From Bacteroidia bacterium (GTDB lineage Bacteria > Bacteroidota > Bacteroidia > NS11-12g > UBA9320): a DNA stretch of 34,190 nt. Position 1 is the stretch's first letter, and each line of letters starts with the position of its first letter. A model generated the notes under the pieces. That model was given only the letters and a program-made list of their open reading frames with translations. It was not told the origin of the DNA and did not search any database. The stretch lies in NCBI GenBank assembly GCA_028247315.1, contig JAOKFZ010000020.1, positions 1 to 34,190 of the forward strand, in the 5' to 3' direction. This document shows positions 1 through 6,334 of this stretch, in pieces. The position numbers and the translations under genes were made by a program.

Positions 1-2
1 AC

Positions 3-1943
3 TTGGTAAACCCTGCCAATAAACGAAATATAGATATTATCGTAGTTGGTACAGGCCTTGCAGGAGGTAGTGCAGCAGCTACACTTGCAGAGCAAGGATA
101 CAATGTAAAAGCATTTTGCTACCAAGACTCGCCGCGTAGAGCACACTCTATCGCAGCCCAAGGGGGTATCAATGCTGCCAAAAACTATCAAGGTGATGGT
201 GACTCTACGTATCGATTGTTTTATGATACCGTAAAAGGAGGAGACTACAGAAGTAGAGAAGCAAACGTACATAGACTAGCAGAGGTATCTACCAACATCA
301 TAGATCAATGTGTAGCACAAGGAGTTCCTTTTGCTAGAGACTATGGCGGGTTGCTAGATAATCGTTCGTTTGGTGGTGTATTGGTTTCTAGAACCTTCTA
401 TGCTAAAGGGCAAACAGGTCAGCAACTATTGCTCGGAGCATACTCAGCCATGAACCGTCAGATAGCTCGTGGTAAAATACAGATGTTTAACCGCCACGAG
501 ATGCTAGATTTAGTAATCGTAGACGGTAAGGCTCGTGGTATCATAGCACGCAACCTCATTACAGGAAAAATAGAAAGACATTCTGCTCACGCAGTAGTAT
601 TGGGTACAGGTGGATATGGAAACGTATTCTTCTTGAGCACAAATGCTATGGGTAGCAATACAAGTGCAGCATGGAAAGCACACCGACGAGGTTCATACTT
701 CGCAAATCCTTGCTACACACAAATCCACCCAACGTGTATACCACGTAGTGGAGACTACCAAAGTAAGCTTACCCTAATGTCTGAATCGCTAAGAAACGAC
801 GGACGTATATGGGTGCCTGCTCGTAAAGAAGATGTAGAAGCTGTAAGAAGTAGAAAACTAAAGCCTACGGATATTCCTGTGGAGCAGAGAGATTACTACC
901 TGGAGCGTAGGTATCCTGCTTTTGGTAACTTAGTGCCGCGTGACGTGGCAAGTAGAGCTGCCAAAGAGCGTTGTGACGCTGGTTTTGGTGTGAATGCTAC
1001 GGGAGAAGCTGTTTATCTTGACTTTGCTTCTGCAATAGAAAGGTACGGTAAAGAGCAAGCTTTGCTAAAAGGAGAGTCCAATGCTGCTGACGCTAGAATA
1101 AAAGAACTTGGAAAAGATATCGTAAAGGCGAAGTATGGTAATCTGTTTGATATGTATAAGCAAATTGCAGATGAGAATCCATACGAAACGCCGATGATGA
1201 TCTATCCTGCGGTACACTACACTATGGGAGGTCTTTGGGTAGACTATAACCTAATGACTACAGTAGAAGGTTGCTATGCGATAGGAGAGGCCAATTTTTC
1301 AGATCATGGTGCCAATAGACTGGGTGCGTCTGCACTTATGCAAGGTTTGGCAGACGGATACTTTGTGTTGCCATACACCATAGGCGGATACCTGTCTAAT
1401 GATATACGTACCGGAAAAATTTCTACTGAAACTCCTGAATTCGAAGCAGCAGAGAAAGAAGTAAAAGAAAGACTAGAAGGTCTAATTAATAATAAAGGAA
1501 CACGTTCTGTAGATTATTACCATAAAGCTCTTGGCAATATCATGTGGGAGAAATGTGGAATGAGTAGAAATGAAAAAGGACTTAAAGAGGCTATTGAAGA
1601 AATAGGAGCTCTTAGAGCAGATTTCTGGGAGAATGTAAGTGTTCCAGGTGGAGCGTATGAGCTGAACCCTCAGCTAGAGAAAGCAGGTAGGGTAGCAGAT
1701 TTTCTAGAATTAGGAGAGTTGTTTGCCAAAGATGCACTCGATAGAAACGAAAGTTGTGGAGGTCATTTCCGCGAGGAGTCTGTAGAAGTAGGTGGTCCTC
1801 AAGACGGAGAAGCACTACGCGATGATGAGAATTATGCGTATGTATCTGCTTGGGAACATACAGGGAAACCAAGTGATGCAGTGTTGCACAAAGAGCAACT
1901 CGATTTTAAGGATATAAAATTAACACAAAGAAGCTACAAGTAA
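3..1943 (+). CDS. sdhA: Succinate dehydrogenase/fumarate reductase flavoprotein subunit (5' partial)
   Basis: Flavoprotein of respiratory complex II: oxidises succinate to fumarate at the cytoplasmic face of the membrane and passes electrons to SdhB. Seen: an N-terminal Rossmann FAD motif ([12 protein letters not shown]) and the covalent-FAD histidine in [11 protein letters not shown] (His48 of the visible part). Also seen are the substrate-binding HPT region and the [13 protein letters not shown] motif near the C-terminal half. The visible frame opens at base 3 with TTG, but this is almost certainly an internal Leu: Bacteroidetes SdhA proteins have about 20-25 residues before the equivalent of LVNPANKR. 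The gene is therefore cut by the window edge. It ends 1 nt before sdhB, and the membrane subunit sdhC is expected just outside on the left (type B sdhCAB order). Confident. Confidence 0.96.
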   Translation: MVNPANKRNIDIIVVGTGLAGGSAAATLAEQGYNVKAFCYQDSPRRAHSIAAQGGINAAKNYQGDGDSTYRLFYDTVKGGDYRSREANVHRLAEVSTNIIDQCVAQGVPFARDYGGLLDNRSFGGVLVSRTFYAKGQTGQQLLLGAYSAMNRQIARGKIQMFNRHEMLDLVIVDGKARGIIARNLITGKIERHSAHAVVLGTGGYGNVFFLSTNAMGSNTSAAWKAHRRGSYFANPCYTQIHPTCIPRSGDYQSKLTLMSESLRNDGRIWVPARKEDVEAVRSRKLKPTDIPVEQRDYYLERRYPAFGNLVPRDVASRAAKERCDAGFGVNATGEAVYLDFASAIERYGKEQALLKGESNAADARIKELGKDIVKAKYGNLFDMYKQIADENPYETPMMIYPAVHYTMGGLWVDYNLMTTVEGCYAIGEANFSDHGANRLGASALMQGLADGYFVLPYTIGGYLSNDIRTGKISTETPEFEAAEKEVKERLEGLINNKGTRSVDYYHKALGNIMWEKCGMSRNEKGLKEAIEEIGALRADFWENVSVPGGAYELNPQLEKAGRVADFLELGELFAKDALDRNESCGGHFREESVEVGGPQDGEALRDDENYAYVSAWEHTGKPSDAVLHKEQLDFKDIKLTQRSYK

Positions 1944-1944
1944 T

Positions 1945-2697
1945 ATGGATAATATGAATTTAACACTCAAGATTTGGCGTCAACAGGGAGCCAAAGATAA
2001 AGGGAAGATGGTGGACTACAACGTAGCTGACATCTCAGAGCATATGTCTTTCTTAGAAATGATGGATGTGCTCAATGAGCAGTTAGTCAATACTGGAGAA
2101 GAGCCTGTAGCCTTCGATCACGATTGTAGAGAAGGTATCTGTGGTAGTTGTTCTATGTTTATTAATGGAGAAGCCCACGGTCCTGTAAAAGGGACTACGA
2201 CGTGCCAACTGCACATGCGTAGTTTCAACGATGGAGATACGATATACATAGAGCCATTTAGAGCAAAAGCATTTCCGGTAATTAAAGATTTGGTTGTAGA
2301 CAGAAGCTCTTTTGATAGAATACAGCATTCTGGTGGATTTATATCGGTAAATACCAGTGGTAATACACAAGATGCCAATGCAACACCCATACCCAAACAT
2401 GATGCAGATTTAGCAATGGATGCTGCTGCTTGTATCGGTTGTGGGGCGTGTGTAGCTACATGCAAAAACAGTAGTGCAATGCTATTTGTAGGAGCAAAAG
2501 TTTCTCAATACGCACTTTTACCGCAAGGTAGAGTAGAAGCAAAAGATAGAGCCCAAAATATGGTAGCTCAGATGGATGCAGAAGGATTTGGTAACTGTAC
2601 CAATACTGGAGCGTGTGAAGTAGAATGTCCAAAAGGAATATCGCTAAGTAACATCGCTAGGATGAATCGTGAGTTTTTGAGCGGTTCTATTAGTTAG
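1945..2697 (+). CDS. sdhB: Succinate dehydrogenase/fumarate reductase iron-sulfur subunit
   Basis: Electron-transfer subunit of complex II linking SdhA's FAD to the membrane quinone site. At 250 aa it is normal for the type B family. All three cluster motifs are visible: Cys61, Cys66, Cys69 and Cys87 for the [2Fe-2S] cluster in the N-terminal ferredoxin fold. Cys163, 166, 169 and 173 together with Cys218, 224 and 228 serve the [4Fe-4S] and [3Fe-4S] clusters in the C-terminal domain. It starts 1 nt after the sdhA stop, so the two are co-transcribed. ATG at 1945 or ATG at 1954 could both serve as start; the residues between them carry no motif. Confidence 0.96.
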   Translation: MDNMNLTLKIWRQQGAKDKGKMVDYNVADISEHMSFLEMMDVLNEQLVNTGEEPVAFDHDCREGICGSCSMFINGEAHGPVKGTTTCQLHMRSFNDGDTIYIEPFRAKAFPVIKDLVVDRSSFDRIQHSGGFISVNTSGNTQDANATPIPKHDADLAMDAAACIGCGACVATCKNSSAMLFVGAKVSQYALLPQGRVEAKDRAQNMVAQMDAEGFGNCTNTGACEVECPKGISLSNIARMNREFLSGSIS

Positions 2698-2700
2698 GGT

Positions 2701-2778
2701 AAGTTCAAATACGATAATATATATAAAAATCAAACTCAATGTGAGAGCCTTTGAACTTAAAATTTTGAGTTTGAACTT
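2701..2778 (+). promoter_or_regulatory. Competing inverted repeats in the ribE leader
   Basis: A 9-nt arm, aagttcaaa (2701-2709), can pair perfectly with either of two copies of tttgaactt (2750-2758 and 2770-2778). A separate 10-bp arm pair, tcaaactcaa (2730-2739) with ttgagtttga (2765-2774), overlaps the second copy. The foldings are partly mutually exclusive and end 12 nt before the ribE ATG. There is no T-run after a stem and no recognisable FMN riboswitch core. A role in separating ribE from sdhAB expression is inference. Confidence 0.3.
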
Positions 2779-2790
2779 GCATTTGACAAC

Positions 2791-3405
2791 ATGTTCAGCG
2801 GAATAATAGAAACCATAGCCACCCTACAGCACATAGAGCAGAAGGGATCAAACATTACCTTCACTTTTGAGAGTAAATACACTCATGAGCTTAAAATAGA
2901 CCAGAGCGTAGCTCACAGTGGCGTATGCCTTACGGTAGTGGCTATCGATGGCAATGAGTACAAGGTTACGGCTATAGACGAAACCCTTAAGCTTACTAAT
3001 TTGGGTAAACTGAAGGTAGGAGACAAGGTCAACTTTGAACGTTGCATACGAATGCACGATAGGTTAGATGGGCACATCGTACAAGGTCACGTAGACGGAA
3101 AGGCTCACGTACGCTCTCTGATAGATAAATACGGTAGCTGGGAGTACGAGTTTGAGTTAGACGATAACTTTACAGACATCAATGGCCATGCACCAGAAAA
3201 ACTTATTATACACAAAGGGTCTATCACTATCAATGGAACGAGTCTCACGGTGACGCACATCACAGACCGTACATTTGGCGTAGCTATCATCCCGTATACT
3301 TACGAGCATACTAATTTCCATACCTTTCGAGTTGGAACTACCGTAAACATTGAGTTGGATGTGCTAGGTAAGTACGTGGCTCGGTTAACGGGTAAAAACA
3401 CATAA
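2791..3405 (+). CDS. ribE: Riboflavin synthase alpha chain
   Basis: Catalyses dismutation of two 6,7-dimethyl-8-ribityllumazine molecules to riboflavin, the last step of riboflavin synthesis and the source of FMN/FAD. The 204-aa protein begins with the family signature MFSGIIE and shows the two tandem lumazine-binding barrels: GVCLTV at residues 44-49 in the first, GTSLTV at 149-154 in the second, with DGHIVQGHVD (93-102) opening the second repeat. Length is typical (about 195-215). It follows sdhB by 93 nt in the same direction, and that gap contains overlapping inverted repeats. SdhA needs FAD, so the neighbourhood is at least functionally coherent. Confidence 0.95.
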   Translation: MFSGIIETIATLQHIEQKGSNITFTFESKYTHELKIDQSVAHSGVCLTVVAIDGNEYKVTAIDETLKLTNLGKLKVGDKVNFERCIRMHDRLDGHIVQGHVDGKAHVRSLIDKYGSWEYEFELDDNFTDINGHAPEKLIIHKGSITINGTSLTVTHITDRTFGVAIIPYTYEHTNFHTFRVGTTVNIELDVLGKYVARLTGKNT

Positions 3406-3423
3406 TAAACAAGATTAATTTAG

Positions 3424-3723
3424 CTATCGTGAAGACTCTGGGGTCAACTCTGCTACAAGTTTTTCTGCTATTGTTGGGTCTGCCTTTAGACTTTCAAAGA
3501 ACTCCTGAGACTTGTTCTTCTTCACGTGCTTCACTATTCTATTGGCCGTATCTATTTCTATATCGTGTATTAGGAAATAGGTTACCCAGTCTGTAGCACT
3601 TGATTTGAAGCCCTTAGGGAAGTGGCCATTTTTATGCTGCTCAAATTGCATCTCAAAGTTAGTGCTGCTCCCAGTATAGAAGGCGTTTGTAGATTTGGAG
3701 TGAATGATGTAGAATGTTGCCAT
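3424..3723 (-). CDS. GIY-YIG domain protein, catalytic residues replaced
   Basis: A stand-alone 99-aa GIY-YIG fold protein. The core is visible as FYI (residues 4-6) and FYTG (15-18), followed by the helix with H30 and a C-terminal basic stretch (KHVKKNKSQEFFESL). In related Bacteroidetes proteins the helix after the YIG reads roughly R-x-x-x-H, and a later helix carries a metal-binding Glu in an I-E-K-H-I-K context. Here these positions are Gln26 (codon CAA) and Val64 (codon GTG, in IVKHVK). Both changes are read directly from the DNA. The family otherwise comprises small nucleases; this copy is probably not a nuclease. It is convergent with ribE, 18 nt apart. Function unknown. Confidence 0.8.
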   Translation of the reverse strand: MATFYIIHSKSTNAFYTGSSTNFEMQFEQHKNGHFPKGFKSSATDWVTYFLIHDIEIDTANRIVKHVKKNKSQEFFESLKADPTIAEKLVAELTPESSR

Positions 3724-3775
3724 GTGTATTTTGTGTTTACAGATCTATGGATACTGTAGTTTTATTTCTTTGGTG

Positions 3776-3805
3776 CAAAAGTCTACGATTAATACTCAAA
3801 AACAA
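3776..3805 (-). promoter_or_regulatory. Candidate promoter of the GIY-YIG gene
   Basis: On the minus strand TTG (3805-3803), then 19 nt, then GACTTTTG (3783-3776). This is one mismatch from the Bacteroidetes -7 box TAnnTTTG at the expected spacing. It would give a leader of about 50 nt before the ATG at 3723. The rest of the roughly 300-nt gap from 3724 to 4027 holds only this and the tRNA terminator; I see no gene in it. Confidence 0.35.
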
Positions 3806-3972
3806 GTTCGACTATAAAAGAGAATTTCTGAATTCAGTACCTATGGTCAGGTATTAAAATACTATGTGCAAAAACAAAAATCAGCTTAATCGTACGAGAT
3901 GAATATGTATTATTATTTTGCCAAATTTGTTTAAAAAAGGAGTACATACATGAGAAAAACAGATGATTAAAA

Positions 3973-4011
3973 TAAAAAAAAGCCTGTCAATCGGACCGAT
4001 TAACAGGCTTT
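3973..4011 (-). terminator. Rho-independent terminator of tRNA-Leu
   Basis: Minus-strand hairpin with 9-bp arms (3979-3987 with 4003-4011, sequence aaagcctgt/acaggcttt). A further inner pairing aatcgg/ccgatt is followed by a run of T on the minus strand (A-run 3974-3981 on the plus strand). It lies 17 nt after the tRNA-Leu 3' end. Confidence 0.85.
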
Positions 4012-4027
4012 GAACCGTTAGGCTTTG

Positions 4028-4111
4028 TACTCGGGACGGGACTTGAACCCGTACGACCGTGAGGTCATTGGATTTTAAGTCCAACGTGTCTACCAATTCC
4101 ACCACCCAAGC
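4028..4111 (-). tRNA. tRNA-Leu(TAA)
   Basis: Class II tRNA of 84 nt read on the minus strand. Acceptor GCTTGGG pairs with CCCGAGT, with G·U wobbles at pairs 1-72 and 4-69. The D arm contains GGAATTGGTAG. The anticodon stem TTGGA/TCCAA holds the loop CTTAAAA, so the anticodon is TAA. There is a variable arm of class II length and the T arm ACGGG-TTCAAGT-CCCGT; discriminator A. CCA is not encoded. It reads UUA and UUG codons. A terminator follows. Confidence 0.95.
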
Positions 4112-4116
4112 ATCTG

Positions 4117-4229
4117 AATCGGGCCAATTCCATCTCGAAAGGGTTCAAATCTATGATTTGACTTCCTTTCGAGGACTCACGATAAAGTCAAGATCTCAAG
4201 GAGTTCTGCTTTTTCGGAGCCACCCAATC
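4117..4229 (-). ncRNA. Structured spacer element between tRNA-Gly and tRNA-Leu (candidate ncRNA or decayed tRNA)
   Basis: On the minus strand GATTGGG (4229-4223) can pair with CCCGATT (4123-4117). This copies the acceptor stem of the adjacent tRNA-Leu, including G·U wobbles at the same two positions. Inside lies a long hairpin (arms 4134-4142 with 4165-4173 and 4145-4151 with 4155-4161, loop 4152-4154). The 17 nt at 4220-4236 match 4102-4118 (the tRNA-Leu 5' end and its flank) at 15 positions. I find no regular anticodon or T arm, so this is not an ordinary tRNA. It may be a decayed duplicate tRNA, a processing element or an independent small RNA; a -7 box lies just upstream. Confidence 0.35.
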
Positions 4230-4242
4230 ATCTAAACTACTT

Positions 4243-4250
4243 CAAATGTA
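4243..4250 (-). promoter_or_regulatory. Candidate -7 box before the tRNA-Leu spacer element
   Basis: Minus-strand TACATTTG matches TAnnTTTG exactly. It lies after the tRNA-Gly terminator and about 14 nt before the spacer element, so it could restart transcription for the spacer and tRNA-Leu. I see no clear -33 TTG at the usual distance, and the box overlaps a 5-bp hairpin (actac/gtagt). Confidence 0.35.
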
Positions 4251-4255
4251 GTCAA

Positions 4256-4283
4256 ACAAAAAAAGGGATAAATCCCCTTTTTA
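4256..4283 (-). terminator. Terminator after tRNA-Gly
   Basis: Minus-strand stem AAAAAGGGGA/TCCCTTTTT with a short loop and one bulged G, running into a T-rich tract (A-run 4258-4264 on the plus strand). It begins 5 nt after the tRNA-Gly 3' end, so tRNA-Leu may be only partly co-transcribed with tRNA-Gly. Confidence 0.7.
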
Positions 4284-4287
4284 GTTG

Positions 4288-4360
4288 AGCGAAAGACGAG
4301 ATTCGAACTCGCGACCCCCACCTTGGCAAGGTGATGCTCTACCAGCTGAGCTACTTTCGC
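4288..4360 (-). tRNA. tRNA-Gly(GCC)
   Basis: 73-nt cloverleaf on the minus strand. Acceptor GCGAAAG/CTTTCGC; D arm GCTC-AGCTGGTA-GAGC. Anticodon stem TCACC/GGTGG with loop TTGCCAA gives anticodon GCC. T arm GCGAG-TTCGAAT-CTCGT; discriminator T, as usual for bacterial glycine tRNAs. CCA is not encoded. Confidence 0.96.
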
Positions 4361-4405
4361 TTTATTGCTATTCCAAAGAACGTTGTTTCTCCTGTTAAGC
4401 GGGTG

Positions 4406-4435
4406 CAAAAATAAACCTCAAACTTACTCCTGCAA
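4406..4435 (-). promoter_or_regulatory. Promoter of the tRNA-Gly/tRNA-Leu cluster
   Basis: Minus strand: TTG (4435-4433), 19 nt, TATTTTTG (4413-4406). Both elements and the spacing fit the Bacteroidetes primary-sigma consensus (TTG at -33, TAnnTTTG at -7). Predicted transcription start is about 40 nt before the tRNA-Gly 5' end. Confidence 0.65.
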
Positions 4436-4445
4436 CGTGTTTCTA

Positions 4446-5045
4446 TTATTTTTTCAATAATTCTATAACCAACTCATTTCCTTTGCGTTCTGGAATGCTG
4501 TTTTCCGCTGGCTCCATACGCAGAATATCAAATTTTTCCTCAAAAATAGTACGGTACTCTTTCGTACTTCCACCGTAGGGCGGTCCGTCTGGTTTATCGA
4601 AGTTGAAAAGAACCCCAAATAGTTTGCCTGCGGGTTTCAAAATACGACTCATCTTTTCTACGTATGCAATACGTAGCTCAGGATTCAATGCACAAAAGAA
4701 GGTTTGTTCCAGTACCAAGTCAAAAGATTCTTCTACATCAAAAAAATCTCCGAGCAAATAATGACTGGGAGGGAAGCCCACATTTTTATCCAAGAAACGT
4801 TGCTTTATTTCAGGAGCGTAATCCAATGCAAATGCATTGGTATATCCCTTAGAGTGCAAGTAAGCAACCGCATAGGCACTGCCAGCACCAGGCTCCAGTA
4901 TTTTCGCATACTTGGCATAATGTGCCTCCACATAGTCGGTGTGTATGGTATTGTGATGCCCTATGTCCCAACCTGTGTTCTTAGCTAGGTAACGATTGTT
5001 CCAGTAGCCTGCGTCGAGTACACTATCCTCTTGCATTGGAATCAC
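4446..5045 (-). CDS. TPMT-like SAM-dependent methyltransferase
   Basis: Class I Rossmann methyltransferase of the thiopurine S-methyltransferase superfamily, 199 aa. Seen: an early tryptophan-rich entry (YWNNRY... GWDIG), motif I ILEPGAGSAYA, motif II FALDYAPE, motif IV LVLEQTFFCALNPELR and a post-motif strand GKLFGVLFNF. The family uses SAM on small thiols or other nucleophiles; the substrate here cannot be told from sequence. The start (5045, or the ATG at 5036) lies inside the upstream gene on the same strand, an overlap of 14-23 nt that suggests translational coupling. It is last in the run of minus-strand genes from 8794, and no terminator is visible after it. Confidence 0.85.
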   Translation of the reverse strand: MIPMQEDSVLDAGYWNNRYLAKNTGWDIGHHNTIHTDYVEAHYAKYAKILEPGAGSAYAVAYLHSKGYTNAFALDYAPEIKQRFLDKNVGFPPSHYLLGDFFDVEESFDLVLEQTFFCALNPELRIAYVEKMSRILKPAGKLFGVLFNFDKPDGPPYGGSTKEYRTIFEEKFDILRMEPAENSIPERKGNELVIELLKK

Positions 5046-5946
5046 GTTTTGGCCCGTCTGGTTTTACTTTAGGTGTTTTCTTTTTTACAGGTGTTGGTCG
5101 TGTATTTTTTGGAGTTTCTGCAGGTCTTGTGGTGTCCTTGTAACGTGTGTTCTCCGTATTCTCAGGATAGGTACGCGTAGGAACAATGGTATTCTTTTCT
5201 GTATAGTCTTGAAACAGATGTATTTGCACCCCTAAGCTTATCAGTAAAATATCTGTTTTCACCTGCTGAAAATTATCGTAGCGTATTTCATTGCTACCAT
5301 CAACTCGTATGATATCCTGCAGTGGTAAAGCAGCTCCCGTTTGACCAAAAGTGTAGGTTATGCTACTTTCCAAAGAAACAGATGGCGAAGCTTGATAGCT
5401 TATTCCTGCACTACCGCCATAATGAAATCGGCTCGTATGTACTATTCTATCCGCTGTGGCAGAAGCCTCATACTCCTTATTCAATCCAGGTTTGTTTAGT
5501 TCCAGTAGCTGATGTGTAGTATAGTTTCTTTGGCCTACGAGTAAATCGATGTACGGCGTTACTTTTTTGCCTTCAGGAGCAAAATTTATTCTGCCAGAGG
5601 CGAAAAAACCATACATACGGTTGCTTGCGGTTACGGTAGCACCTCCCTCTAACGCTACATTCTCGTCCATAACGATAATGCTTTCAAATTCTCGTGAGCC
5701 TAACTTGGCAAAATCCATACGCACTCCCCATTGAAAATTGATCGGCGATTTGTAAGGCATTTTTTTACTGAGGTAAGAAAGATTTAGACCCAAGCCATCA
5801 TCGTATTCTATATCTTGTAACTCGCTTTGTGGGCACGCCCAGTGCAAGCCCAAGCCGATAGATCCTTTGGGCACGGTACCTACTTCTTCTTGTGCAAAAC
5901 CACCAAAACCGAATAGGATGAGTGAAAGTGTAATTATTTTTTTCAT
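5023..5946 (-). CDS. Outer-membrane beta-barrel protein with basic Pro/Lys/Thr tail
   Basis: 307-aa exported protein. Residues 1-18 form a signal peptide (MKKIITLSLILFGFGGFA before QEE). The middle is a series of alternating amphipathic strands typical of an 8-12 strand outer-membrane barrel (IGLGLHWACP, YKSPINFQWGVRMDF, TPYIDLLVGQRNY, ILLISLGVQIHLF). After the last strand-like segment (about residue 250) there is a hydrophilic tail of about 55 residues rich in Thr, Pro, Lys and Arg. Barrels usually end at the last strand, so the tail is unusual; it might reach peptidoglycan or another periplasmic partner, which is inference. 28 nt after the MazG-like gene and overlapping the methyltransferase gene. 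No precise function. Confidence 0.75.
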   Translation of the reverse strand: MKKIITLSLILFGFGGFAQEEVGTVPKGSIGLGLHWACPQSELQDIEYDDGLGLNLSYLSKKMPYKSPINFQWGVRMDFAKLGSREFESIIVMDENVALEGGATVTASNRMYGFFASGRINFAPEGKKVTPYIDLLVGQRNYTTHQLLELNKPGLNKEYEASATADRIVHTSRFHYGGSAGISYQASPSVSLESSITYTFGQTGAALPLQDIIRVDGSNEIRYDNFQQVKTDILLISLGVQIHLFQDYTEKNTIVPTRTYPENTENTRYKDTTRPAETPKNTRPTPVKKKTPKVKPDGPKRDSNARG

Positions 5947-5974
5947 TTGGATTATACGTCAAAGATAGTGTCTA

Positions 5975-6301
5975 CTATCCTAGTTTTGGGTTATTTTGGT
6001 GTCTTTGTGCATCTCGTTTGGTCTTTTTATCCAAATTTTTGGCCAAGGCCTGTTCTAGGTCTATGTCGCATTGGTTGGCAAGACACATGAGTACAAATAA
6101 TACGTCTGCCATCTCATCTCCAAGATCTACGGCCTTGTCTGATTCTTTGTAACTCTGCTCACCGTATTTGCGACTCATTATGCGAGCTACTTCACCTACT
6201 TCTTCCATGAGAACAGCAGTATTCGTTAAGGGATCAAAATACCGAACGCCCACAGTGGTTATCCAATGGTCTATTGTTGCTTGTGCTTCTTTGATGGTCA
6301 T
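5975..6301 (-). CDS. MazG-like nucleotide pyrophosphohydrolase
   Basis: 108-aa all-alpha NTP pyrophosphohydrolase. The paired metal-binding motif ExxE...ExxD is present: Glu34 and Glu37 in LMEEVGEVARI, Glu63 and Asp66 in GDEMADVLF. Family members split noncanonical or excess (d)NTPs to NMP and pyrophosphate; the true substrate is not visible. Single-domain length (about 105-120 aa) distinguishes it from full-length MazG. It lies 33 nt after the DUF5686 gene and 28 nt before the next outer-membrane gene, so it is probably co-transcribed with envelope genes, an odd partnership. Confidence 0.88.
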   Translation of the reverse strand: MTIKEAQATIDHWITTVGVRYFDPLTNTAVLMEEVGEVARIMSRKYGEQSYKESDKAVDLGDEMADVLFVLMCLANQCDIDLEQALAKNLDKKTKRDAQRHQNNPKLG

Positions 6302-6334
6302 ACCAGCAAATAAACCATGCTTTTGTAGAATTGC

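Noticed and set aside
3..5. TTG at base 3 as the start of sdhA
   Set aside because: The family has about 20-25 residues before this point and the Leu fits the conserved LVNPANKR; the gene is cut by the edge.
2701..2790. FMN riboswitch before ribE
   Set aside because: None of the conserved RFN core segments is present and the leader is too short.
3881..4105. Minus-strand ORF of 74 aa beginning MVELVDTLDLK
   Set aside because: It is the usual shadow translation of a tRNA-Leu gene and its flank.
4117..4229. A third complete tRNA (for example tRNA-Cys, as in the E. coli Gly-Cys-Leu cluster)
   Set aside because: Only an acceptor-like helix is found; no anticodon stem-loop or T arm in the right register.
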